DNA of 64,000 nucleotides from Symbiodinium natans (GCA_905221605.1 CAJNDS010002274.1:460856-524855), one strand, 5' to 3'; shown: positions 19,468-32,942, numbered from the stretch's first letter. Translations and numbers: made by a program. Notes: generated by a model not told the origin, from the letters alone.

Positions 19468-19516
19468 TAAATTTCAGTTTTGGCTGCGCCGTTGATCACC
19501 TGCTCGTCGAAGTGAG
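19468..19516 (+). other. 49-nt GT-AG intron-like insertion in the copy 2 leader
   Basis: Copy 1 reads GTGCCGAG-TTTTTCTG. Copy 2 reads GTGCCGAG, then 49 nt starting GTAAAT and ending GTGAG, then TTTTTTTCTG. The insertion has canonical GT...AG ends and GAG on both sides, so it may be a gained intron. Confidence 0.5.
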
Positions 19517-19535
19517 TTTTTTTCTGTCTCAAGCA
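19517..19535 (+). promoter_or_regulatory. Candidate spliced-leader trans-splice acceptor, copy 2
   Basis: The same pyrimidine run and CAAG-CA-ATG arrangement as in copy 1. Inferred by comparison only. Confidence 0.35.
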
Positions 19536-22500
19536 ATGAAGTTTCTGTGCGCGAGCGCGTTTGTCGCGCTAGCGGCAGTTGTCTCGCTGGCTGATGGCAA
19601 GAAGACAAGGAGGCCAGATCTGAACCTCGCCAGGAGTTCGTCCGCGCATTCTGTTGAAACGGAGACCGTGCAAAGCTTTGTTTCCAAGATGATGGCCTCT
19701 GGTGTGGCGACGCCTGATGATGGAGATAAGCGATTGGTGAAGGAGAAGGTCATGGAAGGGTCGCCAGAGCAGATCAGCGCCATGTTGCAGGCTCAGTTCG
19801 CTGTGTACGACAAAGACAATTCAGGAGACTTACTAAGTGTGGCCTTCATCACTTCTCTGGGATGTGTATGAACTGTGTGAATATGAGACCCTGCCTTCGT
19901 GGGAAGTCAGCAACTACTCTAGGAGGACAACTATAGACGTAGACCCAGGATTCATGTCTATAACCCCGAAAACTTCCACACCACCAGGAGACTTGAGCGT
20001 TTCGGAGCTGGTGCACGGCTTGTTCAGCGGCCGGAAGCTGGATGGCGGCAACGCAAGCGTGCCGCATGAGCCGAAGCAGCACATCAACATCAGCGCCCAT
20101 GAGGCCGCCGCCCCAGAACCCTGAAGCCCCCTCGTCACCGTCACCCTTAAACCTGGATGTGACTGTGAGTGCCCGTGAGGCCCGCCTGAGCCACCGGGAC
20201 GCATGGCACTTGATCAAGGTCAATGACAAGGATGGTTCCGAGACCATGGACCTAACGGAGTTCCTTTCCGCTCGTGGCTCGAGCCACGGCTTCCTTGACA
20301 AGACACCTCCAGAGAATGCGAACACCACAGGCATGAGCTTGGTGCAAGTGCAGGGCGTGTCGCAGTGTGTGGGGACGGTGATGGAGAGGATCTGGGACGC
20401 GGCCGGGTGCATCGAGGAGTTCCACGTCGAGGAGTGCGAGTTGACGTGGAAGTTTTGGAAGATGGTGGAGAACTGCGTTTGGAAGCCCATGACGCGCGTC
20501 GTGGGCTGCTTCGTGGAGAAAGCCAAAGAGGCCGGGCGTTTTTTTGTCAAAGAAATCGGCCCCCTTATAGTGACACGTGCTGAAAACCCTCCTGAAAACC
20601 CCCAACAAAGCCTCATCATCAAGCCACCAAAGCCACCACCCTTCCTCAGGTGGTGGCTTCATTCGGGGACTGCTGGAAGAACATCGAGGACGCGATCCTG
20701 AGCGGCTTCCGGAAGTTCAAGAGCCTGCTGCCCCAAGGGTGCAACTCCTGGAGGAGCCGGGAAGATCCGGGAAGCCCCAAGCATTCAGCATGTAAACCCT
20801 TTGTTTAAGTGGCCTCCGGAGATTTGGAGAAATGTGTTCAACGTATAGGTTCGGGTGTTGTTGGTAGTGCCCGAAATGGCGGGGGGGAGGGGGGAGGGGA
20901 GGGGGGTGTGGGCTTTGCGGTGACCTTAAGAGGAGCTGCAGGGACACGCTGCGGGGCGCGGGCCAGAAGCTCATCGAGGTGCTCCTTGGGGAGCTGAAGA
21001 GCGAGGCGAAGAACTTGGTGGAGAAGATCGGGCCAGGCTTCCGCTTGGTGGGGAACTTCATCTCGCAGGCCCAGGAGGTCGCGGTCGACCTGGGGAGGAT
21101 CGCTGCCGATGCAGCGAAGGGCGTCCTGAACTTCGTCAAAGGCTCGGCGACGGCGATTTGGAACTACCGGTTGCCAAGCCTTTGCACTCCGAGCGGCGTC
21201 GGGTACTGGAAGCTGGTTCCGACCGACTGCGGTGCCTTCGATGCCATGGGGAGGATCTTCTCTGAGGTTTGGGCCGTGTGGAAGATCAAAGAGAACTTCG
21301 ACAACACCGTGCATAAGTTCAGGGATTGCCTCGGGAAAAAGAGCTTCATGGGCCTGCCATCGCCCTTCATCGAGGTGTCCCTTCAGAGCTTGTGCCTGCC
21401 GCAGTTCATGAAGAGGCCGCTGGAGATGATCGTGGGCTCATTCCACCATTTCATCCAACAGATCAGGGAGGCTTCCGGCGGCTGCCAAGGTTCGGACCAG
21501 GCGATCTGCCAGCTTGCTGCGGACATGAAGTCCATTGGGCTGAAGATCAAAGACGTGTTGGACACAAAGGTGTCCCTGATGCAAGCCGCCAAGACCGTGG
21601 GTCGAGAACTTTCGCGCGGTCAGGCAGCTGAGACGAAGATCGACGAAGGTTCCGGAGGGGCCTCAGCTGGCCTCTTTGAGTATTCCTCTGGCGAGTGTAA
21701 AGGCCCCGACTTCTCCGTGAAGCTCGGGCTCAGCTTGGGCATCAGCTTCAACCAACCCGGCGGGGGGACCCTCGACCTCGGCTTGACATTCACAGGGGCG
21801 GGGGGATGCAAGAACGACAAGGGCTTCTTCGACTTGCTGCTGGGCTTCGGAGCCTCCAGGACCCTCAAACTAGAACTGGAAAGCTTGAGTCTGGTGTGCG
21901 CGAGTGCAGGGACGTTGCTGTGACAAGTCAGGGTCCTACCTGCCGGTTCCGGCCCCCGGCCCGGCAACCTACATGGAACCACAAGGTGCTCATGATGCCC
22001 CGTTCTTGGTGGAGAAGAGGGCCCCAAACAAGGAGAATTGAAAAACACGCGCGACAATCGCGGTGTTGCACCTGATGCTCGCCGTTCCGGGGCCCGGGCG
22101 CCTCAACAAAAATCTCAAACATGAGGGCCCGCGAAAAGTGAGAAACGAAGCGACGCTGCCTGCGCGAGAGCGGTGAGGGTGGCGGGCTTTGGGGGTGGCA
22201 GACCTTGCTGCTAAACAACCAACAAACAGAAGTGTGGTGAGGGCGGTAGGGCCGGTAGGGCGGTGCAAAGAACGTTTCACTGTTGGCGCCACCCAAGGCG
22301 CGGAAAGCGCCTAAAGCGTGATCTGTTGAGTTCCTATGCCAATTGTCCCGTACCATGAACAGATGTATGATGTGTGCATTTCCGCGAGTGCTGTGTGTTC
22401 TGTGTCGTCTCATCCTCTGCAGCACGCTCCAGTGAGAGTTTTTGTTTGGACTGTGGAGTGCAGCATGTTCGGATGTCCAGGTCCCTGTTGGGGAGCGTGA

Positions 22501-23766
22501 AGAAGCCTGAGGTTACGCCCACCATCTCGATTGGCTTCTCGATTGGAACAGGGCAGACTGACGTGGCCAGCTGGGACATGGGCATCGGCATTTCTGGCTC
22601 GGTGCCACTTGTGCCGATGCTGCCTGCCAATGGCGGCACTGGCATCTCATACTCCATGACGCTGGGGATGTGTTTGGGATGTACAGTTGTCGTACGCTAT
22701 TCACATCGTGTGTTGTCAACGTTTCCTCATCGTGGTAAACACATAAGCAACTTAGCCCAGGAAGCCACCGGGCAGCTTGCCCTCCGGTTTCGGCCTGGGC
22801 TTCTCGGCAGCTCCCCCCGATCCCTCTCTGGCGCAGGCCGGGGCCGGACATCTGCACCCGGTCCAGGAGGCGGTGAACGGAGCGATGGCGACCGCAGATT
22901 CCTACGAGGAGCAGGTGCTGGCGGCCGTGGCCGCAGCGAGCTCAGGCTTCAAGCACATGGATGTGGGCCATGCCGTGGATACCCTGGGCGTGCATCCGCA
23001 TGAAGCCCTGCGCCACGGCGCCTCCGCCTTGAAGAACTACGACACCGTTGCCGCCCTGGTGCAGCAGCATGCGGAGGAGCAGCACGCAGGGTCGAAGTCC
23101 CTGAGCTCAGAGGAGCTGGAGGGGGCCCTTGACGTGAATGCCAACATTTACGTCAGCCTGTCCCTTTGCTTGACCTGCTCGATTTGGGAGAATGGGGAGG
23201 ATGCGAGCGAGGTGGCCTTCGGCGCAGGGGCCGGTCAGAACATTGCAGCTCAAGCTCAGGCAAATGCCCCCATGCTCGAGGCCAACTGGCAGTCTTCCAT
23301 GAGGCGGCAGGGTTGGAGCAAAGCCCCTGGCATCCTCACGGGCTTCTACCAGGGGCTTTGCAATTCCTTGTCCTGCCTGTCAAAGGCCCGGTACGCGGAG
23401 TACCCCAAGGCTACGATGGATTGCTACAACGCAAACTGGGGTAGCTCCTTCAACAGCAAGGGTTGGAGCACTTGCCGCCACGGCTACTTCATGACCGGCT
23501 TGTATCGGTCGACGTGTAGCCAGCTCTCTTGCCTGGATCAGGTGGAGTGCTGCCGCCCAGAAGGCGCCTCCCACGACTGGAAGCAGTGCATCGATGAGGA
23601 CTGGGGTCTTCAGACAGGGCACTGGCTCAGCCGCTTGACCAGCTTTACCAAGCTGATAGGCTGGAAGAAGTGCACTCCTGGCAAGGGCCTGGTGGGCTTG
23701 TACCGAGACTCGTCCAACAAGTGGTCCTCCGTCCAGTCGGCCAAGTGTTGCTACTTGCCAGCCTAG
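19536..23766 (+). CDS. Secreted two-EF-hand, cysteine-rich-repeat protein, tandem copy 2 (7 exons)
   Basis: Inferred exons: 19536-19824, 19988-20103, 20180-20530, 20650-20753, 20933-21859, 22481-22666, 22761-23766. Phases agree and give 992 aa. Domain order is as in copy 1: signal peptide, two EF-hands, Cys/Trp-rich middle, Gly-rich beta segments, three C-terminal W/GW-C/GLYR/CC repeats. It keeps an exon part missing from copy 1 (about 20933-20996, encoding DTLRGAGQKLIEVLLGELK) behind an extra GA-AG intron (20754-20932). The acceptor could instead be at 20941; both keep frame. Visible residue differences from copy 1 are few, for example one Pro fewer in the signal peptide, Asn/Lys before EF-loop 2, Val/Asp in GTLVLGL and Lys/Gln in WGLKTG. 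Both copies look translatable. The function is unknown. Confidence 0.75.
20754..20932 (+). other. GA-AG intron present only in copy 2
   Basis: AGGAGC occurs at both junctions (TGGAG|GAGCC and AAGAG|GAGCTGC). Copy 1 retains only AGGGGGGTGTGGGCT from its interior, fused in frame to the next exon. Confidence 0.55.
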
Positions 23767-24024
23767 CCAGCCAAGCTGGCATGAAGAAGCATCGCAATGC
23801 TCATGTAATGGGTGTCCAAAGGCGACCCCTTGACTCTTCAGTGTGAGTGCCAGGGTCTTGAGGCTTGTTGGAACTTCAGAGTCGGAGTCCTTGCGCGGCC
23901 GGGTGGCCATGATGTGGCGTCCATGATTTTGAATTGGACGTGATTGTCCAAGTTCAGCTGCAGAAGTCTTTATGAAGCTCGAGGCTGGAGGAAAATGCAT
24001 GATCAGTCTGCCCTAGAACCGTAG

Positions 24025-24270
24025 TTTCTTTTTCGATTTGCTTGCTTGTTGCATTTTGTTTTTTGCTTTGGCGTTTCCTTTCTGATCTGCTCTCGGCTTT
24101 TTCGGCTCTGTTCTTTCTACTTATCTCTTGACGTTGCTTTTTGCTTTCTGCTTTTGCTTCCGGTCTGTGTGTGTGTGTGTTTTTCTTTTAGCCTTGCTTT
24201 CCCGCCCTCTTGTCTCACCTTACTCCGCGTGTTTGCTTCCCGCTTTTCCGCTTGTAGTCTCTGATGCCCG
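24025..24270. repeat. Pyrimidine-rich low-complexity tract with a short GT run
   Basis: The plus strand is dominated by T and C (TTTGCTT, CTTTT, TTCT words). A GT microsatellite lies at about 24165-24180. It starts exactly where homology to tandem unit 1 ends. No gene seen. Confidence 0.7.
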
Positions 24271-27200
24271 CTTCCGATTTTCCGCTTCTTGGATTTCCAG
24301 TTCCGCGCGTCCCTGTTTGGTCACCCGCTGCTTTCAGTTTATCGCATGCGCATGTCTTGTTCTGCTTGAAGAAGCTGTGCATACAAAATGTACAAAATGC
24401 CTGAACCTCCCCGCTTTTTAGGCCATACAAATCAGCAGCGAGAGCTCAAACCTGCACTTTGCCAGCGCGGGTTCAGCCATGGTCCGAGCGTGGCCAAACT
24501 TTCTTCAGATGACTGCTGACGGATTTACATTCGCTGCAGAACGTCGCACGGTAGTTGTTTTTCTCCCGTGGCAAAACCCCGTCAATGTACAGGACTATCC
24601 CCAACACTTCCTGGCCACCGCAGCCGATGGCGAAACAATAAATTGACAGACTTGCCGGGAGGTTAAATTGAAATCCGTGCCGTTGATGTCGTATATAGCA
24701 ACAACATTGATGGAAGCACACGTAGTCCAAGCAAGAGCGATAGAATCAGCAAGCATGAAGTTGAGATTGGAGCTTGCCCATAAAGGGAAGCTCAGAGTTT
24801 GCGATGACAGGAACACAGTAAGAGAGAGAGAACACAGATGGGGTGTTGAAGCAGCCCCCCTTTGAGAGGAACGCAGTGGAAAGGGAAACACAGGCAGAGG
24901 CATACTTTTGAACTACCCGCCCACCTCTTTGCACGGCGATGAGAGGAACACAGCGAGAAAGGGCACCCCAAGTAAAGACACATGTTTAACCCGCCCGTTT
25001 TTCCGTGCGATTAAATGTATTGAGCTGTTTTCATCACAAGCAGGATGGATGCATTGGAGCAACCATTTGTCGCGCTACGGTATCCCCTAGCTACACCAAG
25101 ATCTTACAGGGACGACGAAGTTCAAACCTTAAACCCTTAATGCCGCCAACCCCAAATCCTACGCCTCCCTGGTTATGACCCTTATGTCCGAGAAAGCACC
25201 AAGCCCACAAGGCAAGTGGTTCAACTGAGCCGACGCTTTGGCTTGCAGTTTCGAAGAAGCAGTGCCTGCGTTGCCGCGTTTGAAGCCTTGCTCCAGACTC
25301 AGAGTGTCTTTTTTGCGGAAAAGCTGACAGGGTTTCACCTTAGTTGGAGGGATCTTCAGGGCAGTCGCCGCCAAGACTCATAGTCCGAAAGCCTTGATTG
25401 CTGAAAATAGCGGACGAGTTTCCGTTTGCTGTCTTCTGAGTTGTCCACTTCTCTTGGGAGCAATTCATGATGTTGTGCAGTGAGTTTGCACTGTAGAGCA
25501 GAAGTGTTCAACCTCACGCGTTTCGTTGCAATCCAGATTCTTGCAATCTCCACTGCCAGGTCGCTGTGAGCGATGGCCAGCAGCAGGCTCATGTTTCGGG
25601 AGGGACTCTCTGTTCAAAGGTCATAGAGATGCTTTGCAATGGAACGTGCCAGGTACACTGGATGCTTGGTGAAGGTAATTACTCAGGAACCTGAACTTAA
25701 AACCCTTACCCGCTCCGGAATCGTGCCCGATTTGGTCACCCTGTTAGGTATTAATATTAAAGTCGATTTTCATTGAGATCCTAGCCCGCACGGCCCCCCC
25801 TCCGGGGAGCTATTAGAATTTATGTTAATTGAAAATTAACACCGAAATCCAGTGTCACCCATGCAGACAACAAAGGTGATTGGGATTCTCGGCACTGCAT
25901 ACTGCATAGAAGGCAGTGGACGGGCTAAGAACACGAACCCTGAACAGGCCTGATTTGGAAAACGCCTTCGCGCAAGCCAAGGGGATGTCATGTTTTTTGC
26001 TGCATCCGCGACGCCTTCTGCAGGTCGCCGGCCCCAAATCCCACGTTGTTGGAGGCCATCCGGGCCGAGAGTACCTTCGCAAGGTCAAAAGAGACCCTTT
26101 TCGGCTATCTCGACCCGCTACTATGTAGCCCCCATGCAGCATGCATCGTGACTGACAGAGAGTTTCTTGCGAGAATCCAGCTAGAGTAAGCCGCAGAATA
26201 CGCGCAGTGTTGCCGGCGCAAGCCTATATGTGCCTCGCGTGCGACTACTTGGGACTTGTTTGGGCGGGAAAGGACCGCTTCATGAAGCAGCAGCCGAGGC
26301 CAACTGTGTTGTTGTAGCCTGGTTCAATGAAGCTGAGACAGGAGAGTGCGACGCAAATCATTTGAGCCTGCCGGCCTGCAGAGTAATTCAAACATGCGAG
26401 ACGAGGATGCCTTTCCTGCACAGTCTTCTGGAGGTGTGATGGATTGTGTTGTAAGACTTGAGAGCATGCAGTTTAGCTTTGGCCGCGAGATGTGACACGA
26501 GCTTGGAGGGCCGGAGTGGTTTTGTAGCCATGTGATTCAGCCATTTTCCTGTCTCTCTCAGGCATGCTGACAAGCAGAAGACTCGCTTCGGGGAAGGAGG
26601 CCGATTGCAAGAGGAACTTCAGCCCGTGCGAGTAATTCATTTTACAAGTACCAACTCCCATGCCATGCAGGATGCAACGGGCCCCATGTTTCGGAATTTA
26701 GAGTTGCACGAGCAACGCACGCTGTTAAGGCCACACGTAGGCGTGTTTTAGCCTCACCGTGCGACGTAGCGGAAGCACCCAGATCTAGGAGGGCCACGGA
26801 TGCTGATGCAAAACAGCAGCTGCGCTTGCTATGCAAATCCTGTTGCGTTTCCTGCTGCGTTTCATTTCCTTCTATGTCTGAGCAAGGTCTTCATAATTCC
26901 GTCAGCAGCTCAAGTGCTTCTTGGACTGGCGGGGAGCGATCCTTGCTTTTCTGGAAGCCGAGCCAGGTATAATAGGTAATCATTCAGGTAATCAATGTCT
27001 TCACACTCCACACTGCCCCGAATTTGCTTACTCCTGCCCGCGATCTCTCGACTTGTGCCCCGAGGCCCCACTGACAAGCGACGTTCACCGATCACTCCAA
27101 ACAAGTCCAGATCCGTCAAGGCCTGAGTTCGTCAGTTTGTCAGTTTGTGAACGACGGTTATGATACGGTTATGTTGCTAATTTCTCAAGGGGTGGCATGG

Positions 27201-30200
27201 AAGGAAGGGGTTGCGTACTACAGGGGGTCAGAGGGACTGTTGCGTGTATGGGTTCCCTTCGGGCGCTGAACGCAAGGGAGTGTCCCTCAAGTGTCTTCCA
27301 GGAATTCGACGAGGTGAAAGGTGCATGTCATGTCTTCGGAGTCCTAAGGGGACTACGTGAAGAGAGGCCAACTCTTAAGTCTTAGGTCATTCCATAGAAA
27401 CCCGTGATTTTTGTTGTTGTGTGGGTTTTTTGTGAAGGCGAAAGGGAGTACCCGGAGCACCCCGTGCAAAAAACATGCGCGCCCTGCAAAGGGACCACAC
27501 ATAGCCAAGGCAGACCACAACAAATTAAACAAAAAAGAAACCAATGCACCCGACCCCCCACAAACAAGAAACGCGCCCGGCCTCCACACAAAAGCAAGAA
27601 CGAGCCCGACCCTCACAGCAAACAAGCCCCCACAACAACTAAAACACTTTGCCGCCATTCCATTCCACTTTTGTTAGACTTACTGCTCCACTCTGGTCCG
27701 CTTGTCTCTACGGTTTACGGATTGATGTTTCTCAACCCTTTGCTTCACTTATCTTGCTCTCCTCTCTTCCTTTCTCGTACTAATGTTTTTGACATGGCGT
27801 TTTGGGCTAAGTCATGTTAAGTCCCTGAAAGAAGACCCCTCAAGACCCGAAACCTTCAAGCTGAAAGAAGCATGAAAAAGCAGAAGTTGCACATGGCCGT
27901 TCATTATTTATTGTTTCTGAGGGAGGGGGTAAGGTGAGTTACCGGATACCTTTGCTAACATTTCAAGGGTCGGAAAAGTTACCAGAAAGACCACACCCCC
28001 CCCCCCCTGGCCACGGGAACATTTTCAAATCGGTCAGTTTTGGCATCGGCCTTTCGCTGGTTCTATGTTTTTTGTCTTGAAGAGTTCCGGGCTTGTCTGG
28101 TTTAGTGACTTGTGAGAAGCCCGCTTAAAACACCCTAAGCAATTCCAGCAAACAGTTAACCAGCGCAAATCTGTGAACAGAAAAGAGCAGAGTCAAAGTG
28201 GCCAGCTTGAGCTCCTTGCGTAATCACCAACCGCATCTCAGTCCCACCAAGAAATTGCAAGATGTTGCTGCGCCCTGCTTGCCATTCCCCATCAAGAAGG
28301 CCTGCAACTCTCGGCAAGCCAGAAGTCACCCCAGCCCGCGCTTCTTCTCGTGGTTGGCGAGATCAGCTTGCTGTCGCTTCGACAGTGGTAGGCTATTGCT
28401 TGCTGTCTCAAAGCTGCTGCTCTCATATAGAGCTTGCGACACGCGCTGGCCTCCGCAACGCCTTTCTTCGCGCACGGTTCTCCCGCATACGCGCCCATCC
28501 ATGGGCCATCCAAGATGTGCAACGTGGACTTGAATCCAGAGGGGCGGAGCTCGACAGTGATGTAGTGCCGCTGGCAGCCGCTGGCAGCCTCCAAGCCGCC
28601 TCAGTTCAGATCCATACCATTTCCCCCTCCCCGCCGGACGGAGCTGACATGGTCCACGACCCCTCTGAGCACTGAACCCAAATCACGTTGTGGACTTCGG
28701 TCTTGTAATCGATCTCTTGATCCATGGCACAGCGCGATACAACGCGCAAGCACACAGCACATGTGCTCGTCGGCTGCTTACTCAAGTTGGAAATCGATGA
28801 CCTCAACATCCACGATATCTGATCGTGTGCTCACTTGTGTCACTGTGTTCTGTACACTACAGCCGCATGCATGATCTACACCCATGCCGGCATTGGAAGA
28901 AAGGCTCGGGGGTACAGGCGGCCTTGAGACCAAGCTTGTGTTGGAGGATCTGGGGGTTTCCAAAAATTTGGGGGTCCCTGTTGGGTGTACCAGTATAGCA
29001 CAGATCATACTAGGGGACCCCGATTTCTGGAAGCAGCCCATCTCCGGCACAGGGCTGTCTAGATGGGAGGGAGGTTGATGTCAGTGATGTGGTCAGGGCC
29101 GCGATGTTTGTGTTAGACAAGACCTTTGGTACAGTGGGTCTTTGTCGCTGGCTGAAGCAGGGTATCCACTGACACGCTTGTACTGGTTGGTCTGGGAGAA
29201 TCCAGTCCGATGGGCATGGCTGGGGAGGGCATGGGAAGTTTCTTCCTCCCCCAAAGCACGGCCCACAAAGCCTCCTGGAAAAGAGCGCTTAGAAACAGAA
29301 GCAATGCTTTACCAGTGGGAGGTGTTGCCTAACCTTTACAAGTTCTAAGATGGGCGTTCGGCTGTTATCAAAGTACTGGGCGCGCACTTGCGATAAGCTA
29401 CAGGTGCCCAGCTCTTCTGCGCCTTGCCGAAAAGAGGCGCGGTGTTCGGAAGCGTCTGCCTGTGCTAGGTTTTTGAGCTCCCCAAAGGACAGGGTCTGGT
29501 GAGTCATAAAATTGAAACAAATGGCAACACTTGCAGACTTCGGCAATTGTTTGCTGGTTTCCGGCCTGGGGTGATGCAGAGGGGTTTTGAGGTCCTGCAA
29601 CACTCCGGACGTCCGTCGCGAGACATCCGAAAGCTCCGTTCCTCACCTCAGCTCCTGTGCTCACACCAACGAAGCAAAAACAGGAATCCGCTGATTGAGT
29701 ATTTTGTTATTTCAGCCCCATTTAACTGCTTCGGCATCCAACCAGTTTCTTTGCTGCTTGTAGATGTTTCTAAGAAGGCGATTGGCCAAATTGAACCGAA
29801 TACTTCTTTGAACGAATCCTGCACCAATCGTTGGTAATCTGAGTCCTCTCTTCTGAGCCCTCAACAAAGAGGTGGATGCCTCCTTCACTCGCAGTGCAGA
29901 TGTAGGGACCCTGATTGTTGAATCTTCCCCTCCCACCTTGCCATGACGTTCCAACATTGTGAGAGCAGGCCACATCTTCGCGACGTGCCGAGTCCTGAGT
30001 GGTTGGCGATTCAACTTCCCGAATGATACAAGCTCAGAAAGGCTCAGATTTTTCATGCATTCTAGCTGGCAGCCCATGCTGCATGCTGGATCAAGCTTTG
30101 GACGTTTCGAGAAGTGCAGTTGTGCATAACTTGGACTGCGCTTCCAAGTACTGCCTGGGTGGCTGGGTTCTGCGCACGTTGCCCAGCATTCTTGACCTGA

Positions 30201-32857
30201 AGTGGCACCAGCTCTGCGCTCAGACCTTGGACGATCACCTCCTGCTGGGGCCCCAGAAACGAGGGGATTGCGCACCACGTGCAACGTGGAGTTTGCGTAG
30301 GGAGGCCTTGACGGAAACTGCGCGGAGCAGTCTCTGTTGAATGTGGCAAACAACTCGGCCTCTACTTAGAATTGCTTATGAGCAGGTCCAAAGGTGAGCA
30401 GAAGTACGTGTAACTTGGGTGCCCTTGTTAATTCGTCCCAGACTTTGGCCTTCATGGGGTGATACAGGCTTCGTTGAGAAAGCAGGGAGTCTGCAGAGAT
30501 AGCCTGCAAACTCAAAGAGGTGTCAGGAGTGCTTTTGGAAGATTCTTGGTTGAGAGTCATGCTGCGTGAGCCTCGTGGAAGCTCCGTGGAAGCTCCGTAC
30601 GCTTGAGTTGCCGTCAGGCCCAGTGGGATCCTTGTGTTTTCAGCCCTTGCTAGTAAACTAAGATCTTTTTGCATGATATTGCATGTCAATCAGATCATCA
30701 GGTTCATGGCTTTTCAGCTTGCGCCAGCACCAGGGGCACTCGGTGTCTCTCAAGACTTGAGATGGACCCAGCCAAGCCAGACACACCAGCCTGGGCCCTC
30801 AGGCTCATGCGCCTGGAGCGTCGCCAGGACAAAGAGCCACTCTGGCTAAACCGAGTCAGAGAGCTTCTGCATGTGTTCCGCATGATTTCGGCATGCTCGC
30901 AAACGGGTCTTGCTCTTACCGGGTTAAGTTGTTGTCGAGGAATTTCCCATTGTAAGTTCAGTGGGGCCAAGTCAAGTTTGACAATCATCCTTGTGCGAGT
31001 TAAAACGGAGACTACGACTACGACCCTAAGGCGACCTCCTCTGGATTCGCACATATCACATATCAGACATACGGGGGAGGAGCCTGGGCCGGCAACGGGG
31101 TTGACGCTCCTAAATGCCATCGAAGGCTCTGCCTTTGGCACTACCTTTGGAAATTCTCTGGCAACCTGGGATGTTTACAGTTGTTCTTAAGGATCTCCTG
31201 AGAACTCCTCGAAAAGAAGTATCCCTTTTCGGCAATCCTCACGGCTTTCTTCAGAACATCTTCTCCAATAGCAGCGAAGCCTTCATAAAAATGACATTGT
31301 GAAGCCATTGGCATGGTGTTTGTTAACTTCCGGGCGGAACTGTACGACGACAGTGTGGGCATTTCGGCCAGAATCAGGCAGGTTGTCAGGAAATCCCGGG
31401 CATTTGCACGTGCAACGTATGCTTGCCCACATCTCAAGATTATCCTGCGTCTGCAGAATCATGTGACAATCTGAGATCGGGCGCGGACTTTGCCAACCAT
31501 TTGACATTTGGCAGTGTGGGTGCCCAGAGTGTCGTAGATGCATTGCGAGCCTTGCTATCTTCTTTGCCGCATCACTGGGACCTCACCTTTGAGGTTCTCC
31601 GGCGCAGGGTTGCGGCGAGCGCTCCCGAGGTTCCCAGAGCGTTCGCAACACTTGGCCAGCGTAGACGCCGTCTGTGTTTCACTCACCGGAGGCATTTGGA
31701 AGCTCAGTGCGGCGCTTCAGCACGCCAGGTGCGACTGAGAGATTCAGCATTGCTAGACTGCTAGACGTACTCATCCACATGCAGTGGCACTAGATGGGAT
31801 CCCTCAGCAGCTGAAGTAAGCATGTGTAACCATCAAGGTGGTTCACGCCCTGGAAAGGTAGGTGTGGGTAGAAAGCGTCCAGGATGGCCCCAGAAGGCTC
31901 TTTGCATGTCCCCACAATTTGAACACAGGACCTGAAGCCCTGTTCATGAGAACCGTGGACACTTCAGGAGCATACAGCGTGATCGCTGTGTTTCCTTTTT
32001 TCTTTGCTGATGAGAAGATCTTCCCTGAAATGTACAGCTATCTTGAAATGGCCCCTTATGCCCACGAAAGCGTTCTTGGATTCCAGAAGGGCTCCGGTTT
32101 GTTTCTCCCGAAACGACGATGGCAGTCTCGCGAACTCCTTTACTACCTGTGCTCATACGCTTCGTTCAGGCTACCAGCGAAAGGTTGGACACAATTAACT
32201 TGACCCCGACTTCTGGAAGGCACATGCCCTTGTGAGGGTTGCTTCATACAGAACAGTTTTGGCAGGCGTGGCTCCTCACCAGACAGGCACGATTGCTTGC
32301 AAATCAGCTTGAATGTTATCCATAATTCATGTAGTATGCATTGCATGGTCTAGTACACCTACATAGGCGTGGGGTAGAATTGCTAGCTGCAGAACAGCTT
32401 TCTTAAGGAAGATTATGCGGTGTGATCAGAAACTGTATCTGACATTGTAGTTGCAACAATGATATGACAAAACAATACACTAAGAAGCTAGTATAGCAAC
32501 GGTGACGTCGTGGAATAGTGTACAATAGACAGCCTGCCGAGCGCATGCTCGATGCTCGTCCCTACTCAGATGTAGGTTCACTACACCTTTCACAGTTTAC
32601 GGGTGTTACGATACCACAACCGTGCAGACGCCATACTGATCGCATTCCATGGGCCCGGGCTGTCCTCGCTGTTCCGTGGTGGCGCGATGTGAGCGGTTGC
32701 GGGTTCAATTTTCAACAGATCTCTTATACTTGTTACTATGTACTGCAAGTACTGCAGGACTGGTAGTCACCACAGTGTGCATGGTGTCGTCTCTGCTACT
32801 TTGATAATCTAAACGCTACATGCCACCACCACCACCACCACCCGTGCGCACTGGGAG
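24271..32857. other. Gene-poor region, no gene recognised
   Basis: Many short frames occur on both strands but none shows a family motif, repeat or conserved catalytic pattern. The minus-strand frames around 25159-25592 and 29712-30353 are the longest of interest but give no recognisable product. Minor structures are a GTTAATTGAAAATTAAC palindrome near 25832 and a GGGGTCCC/GGGACCCC pair at about 28964-29016. Divergent multi-exon genes cannot be excluded. Confidence 0.45.
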
Positions 32858-32942
32858 GGGGAGGGGGAGGGAGAGGGAGAGGGAGAGGGAGAGGGAGAGG
32901 GAGGGGAGGGAGAGGGAGAGGGAGAGGGAGAGGGAGAGAGCG
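32858..32942. repeat. GGGAGA hexanucleotide microsatellite
   Basis: An uninterrupted purine-only tract of GGGAGG/GGGAGA units lies on the plus strand, preceded by a short CCACCA run at 32823-32840. Confidence 0.9.

Larger units (their letters stand above)
19328..24024. repeat. Tandem gene duplication, unit 2
   Basis: Second copy of the unit at 14450-18885, in the same orientation. See that entry for the boundaries. Confidence 0.9.

Noticed and set aside
24473-24903. Minus-strand Cys-containing frame near 24.5 kb as a transposase remnant
   Set aside because: It has some protein-like character (FCSECKSVSSHLKK), but no catalytic motif or inverted ends could be found.
29712-30353. Minus-strand 213-residue frame
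   Set aside because: No domain, no compositional sign of coding and no context; it is within what chance allows in GC-rich DNA.
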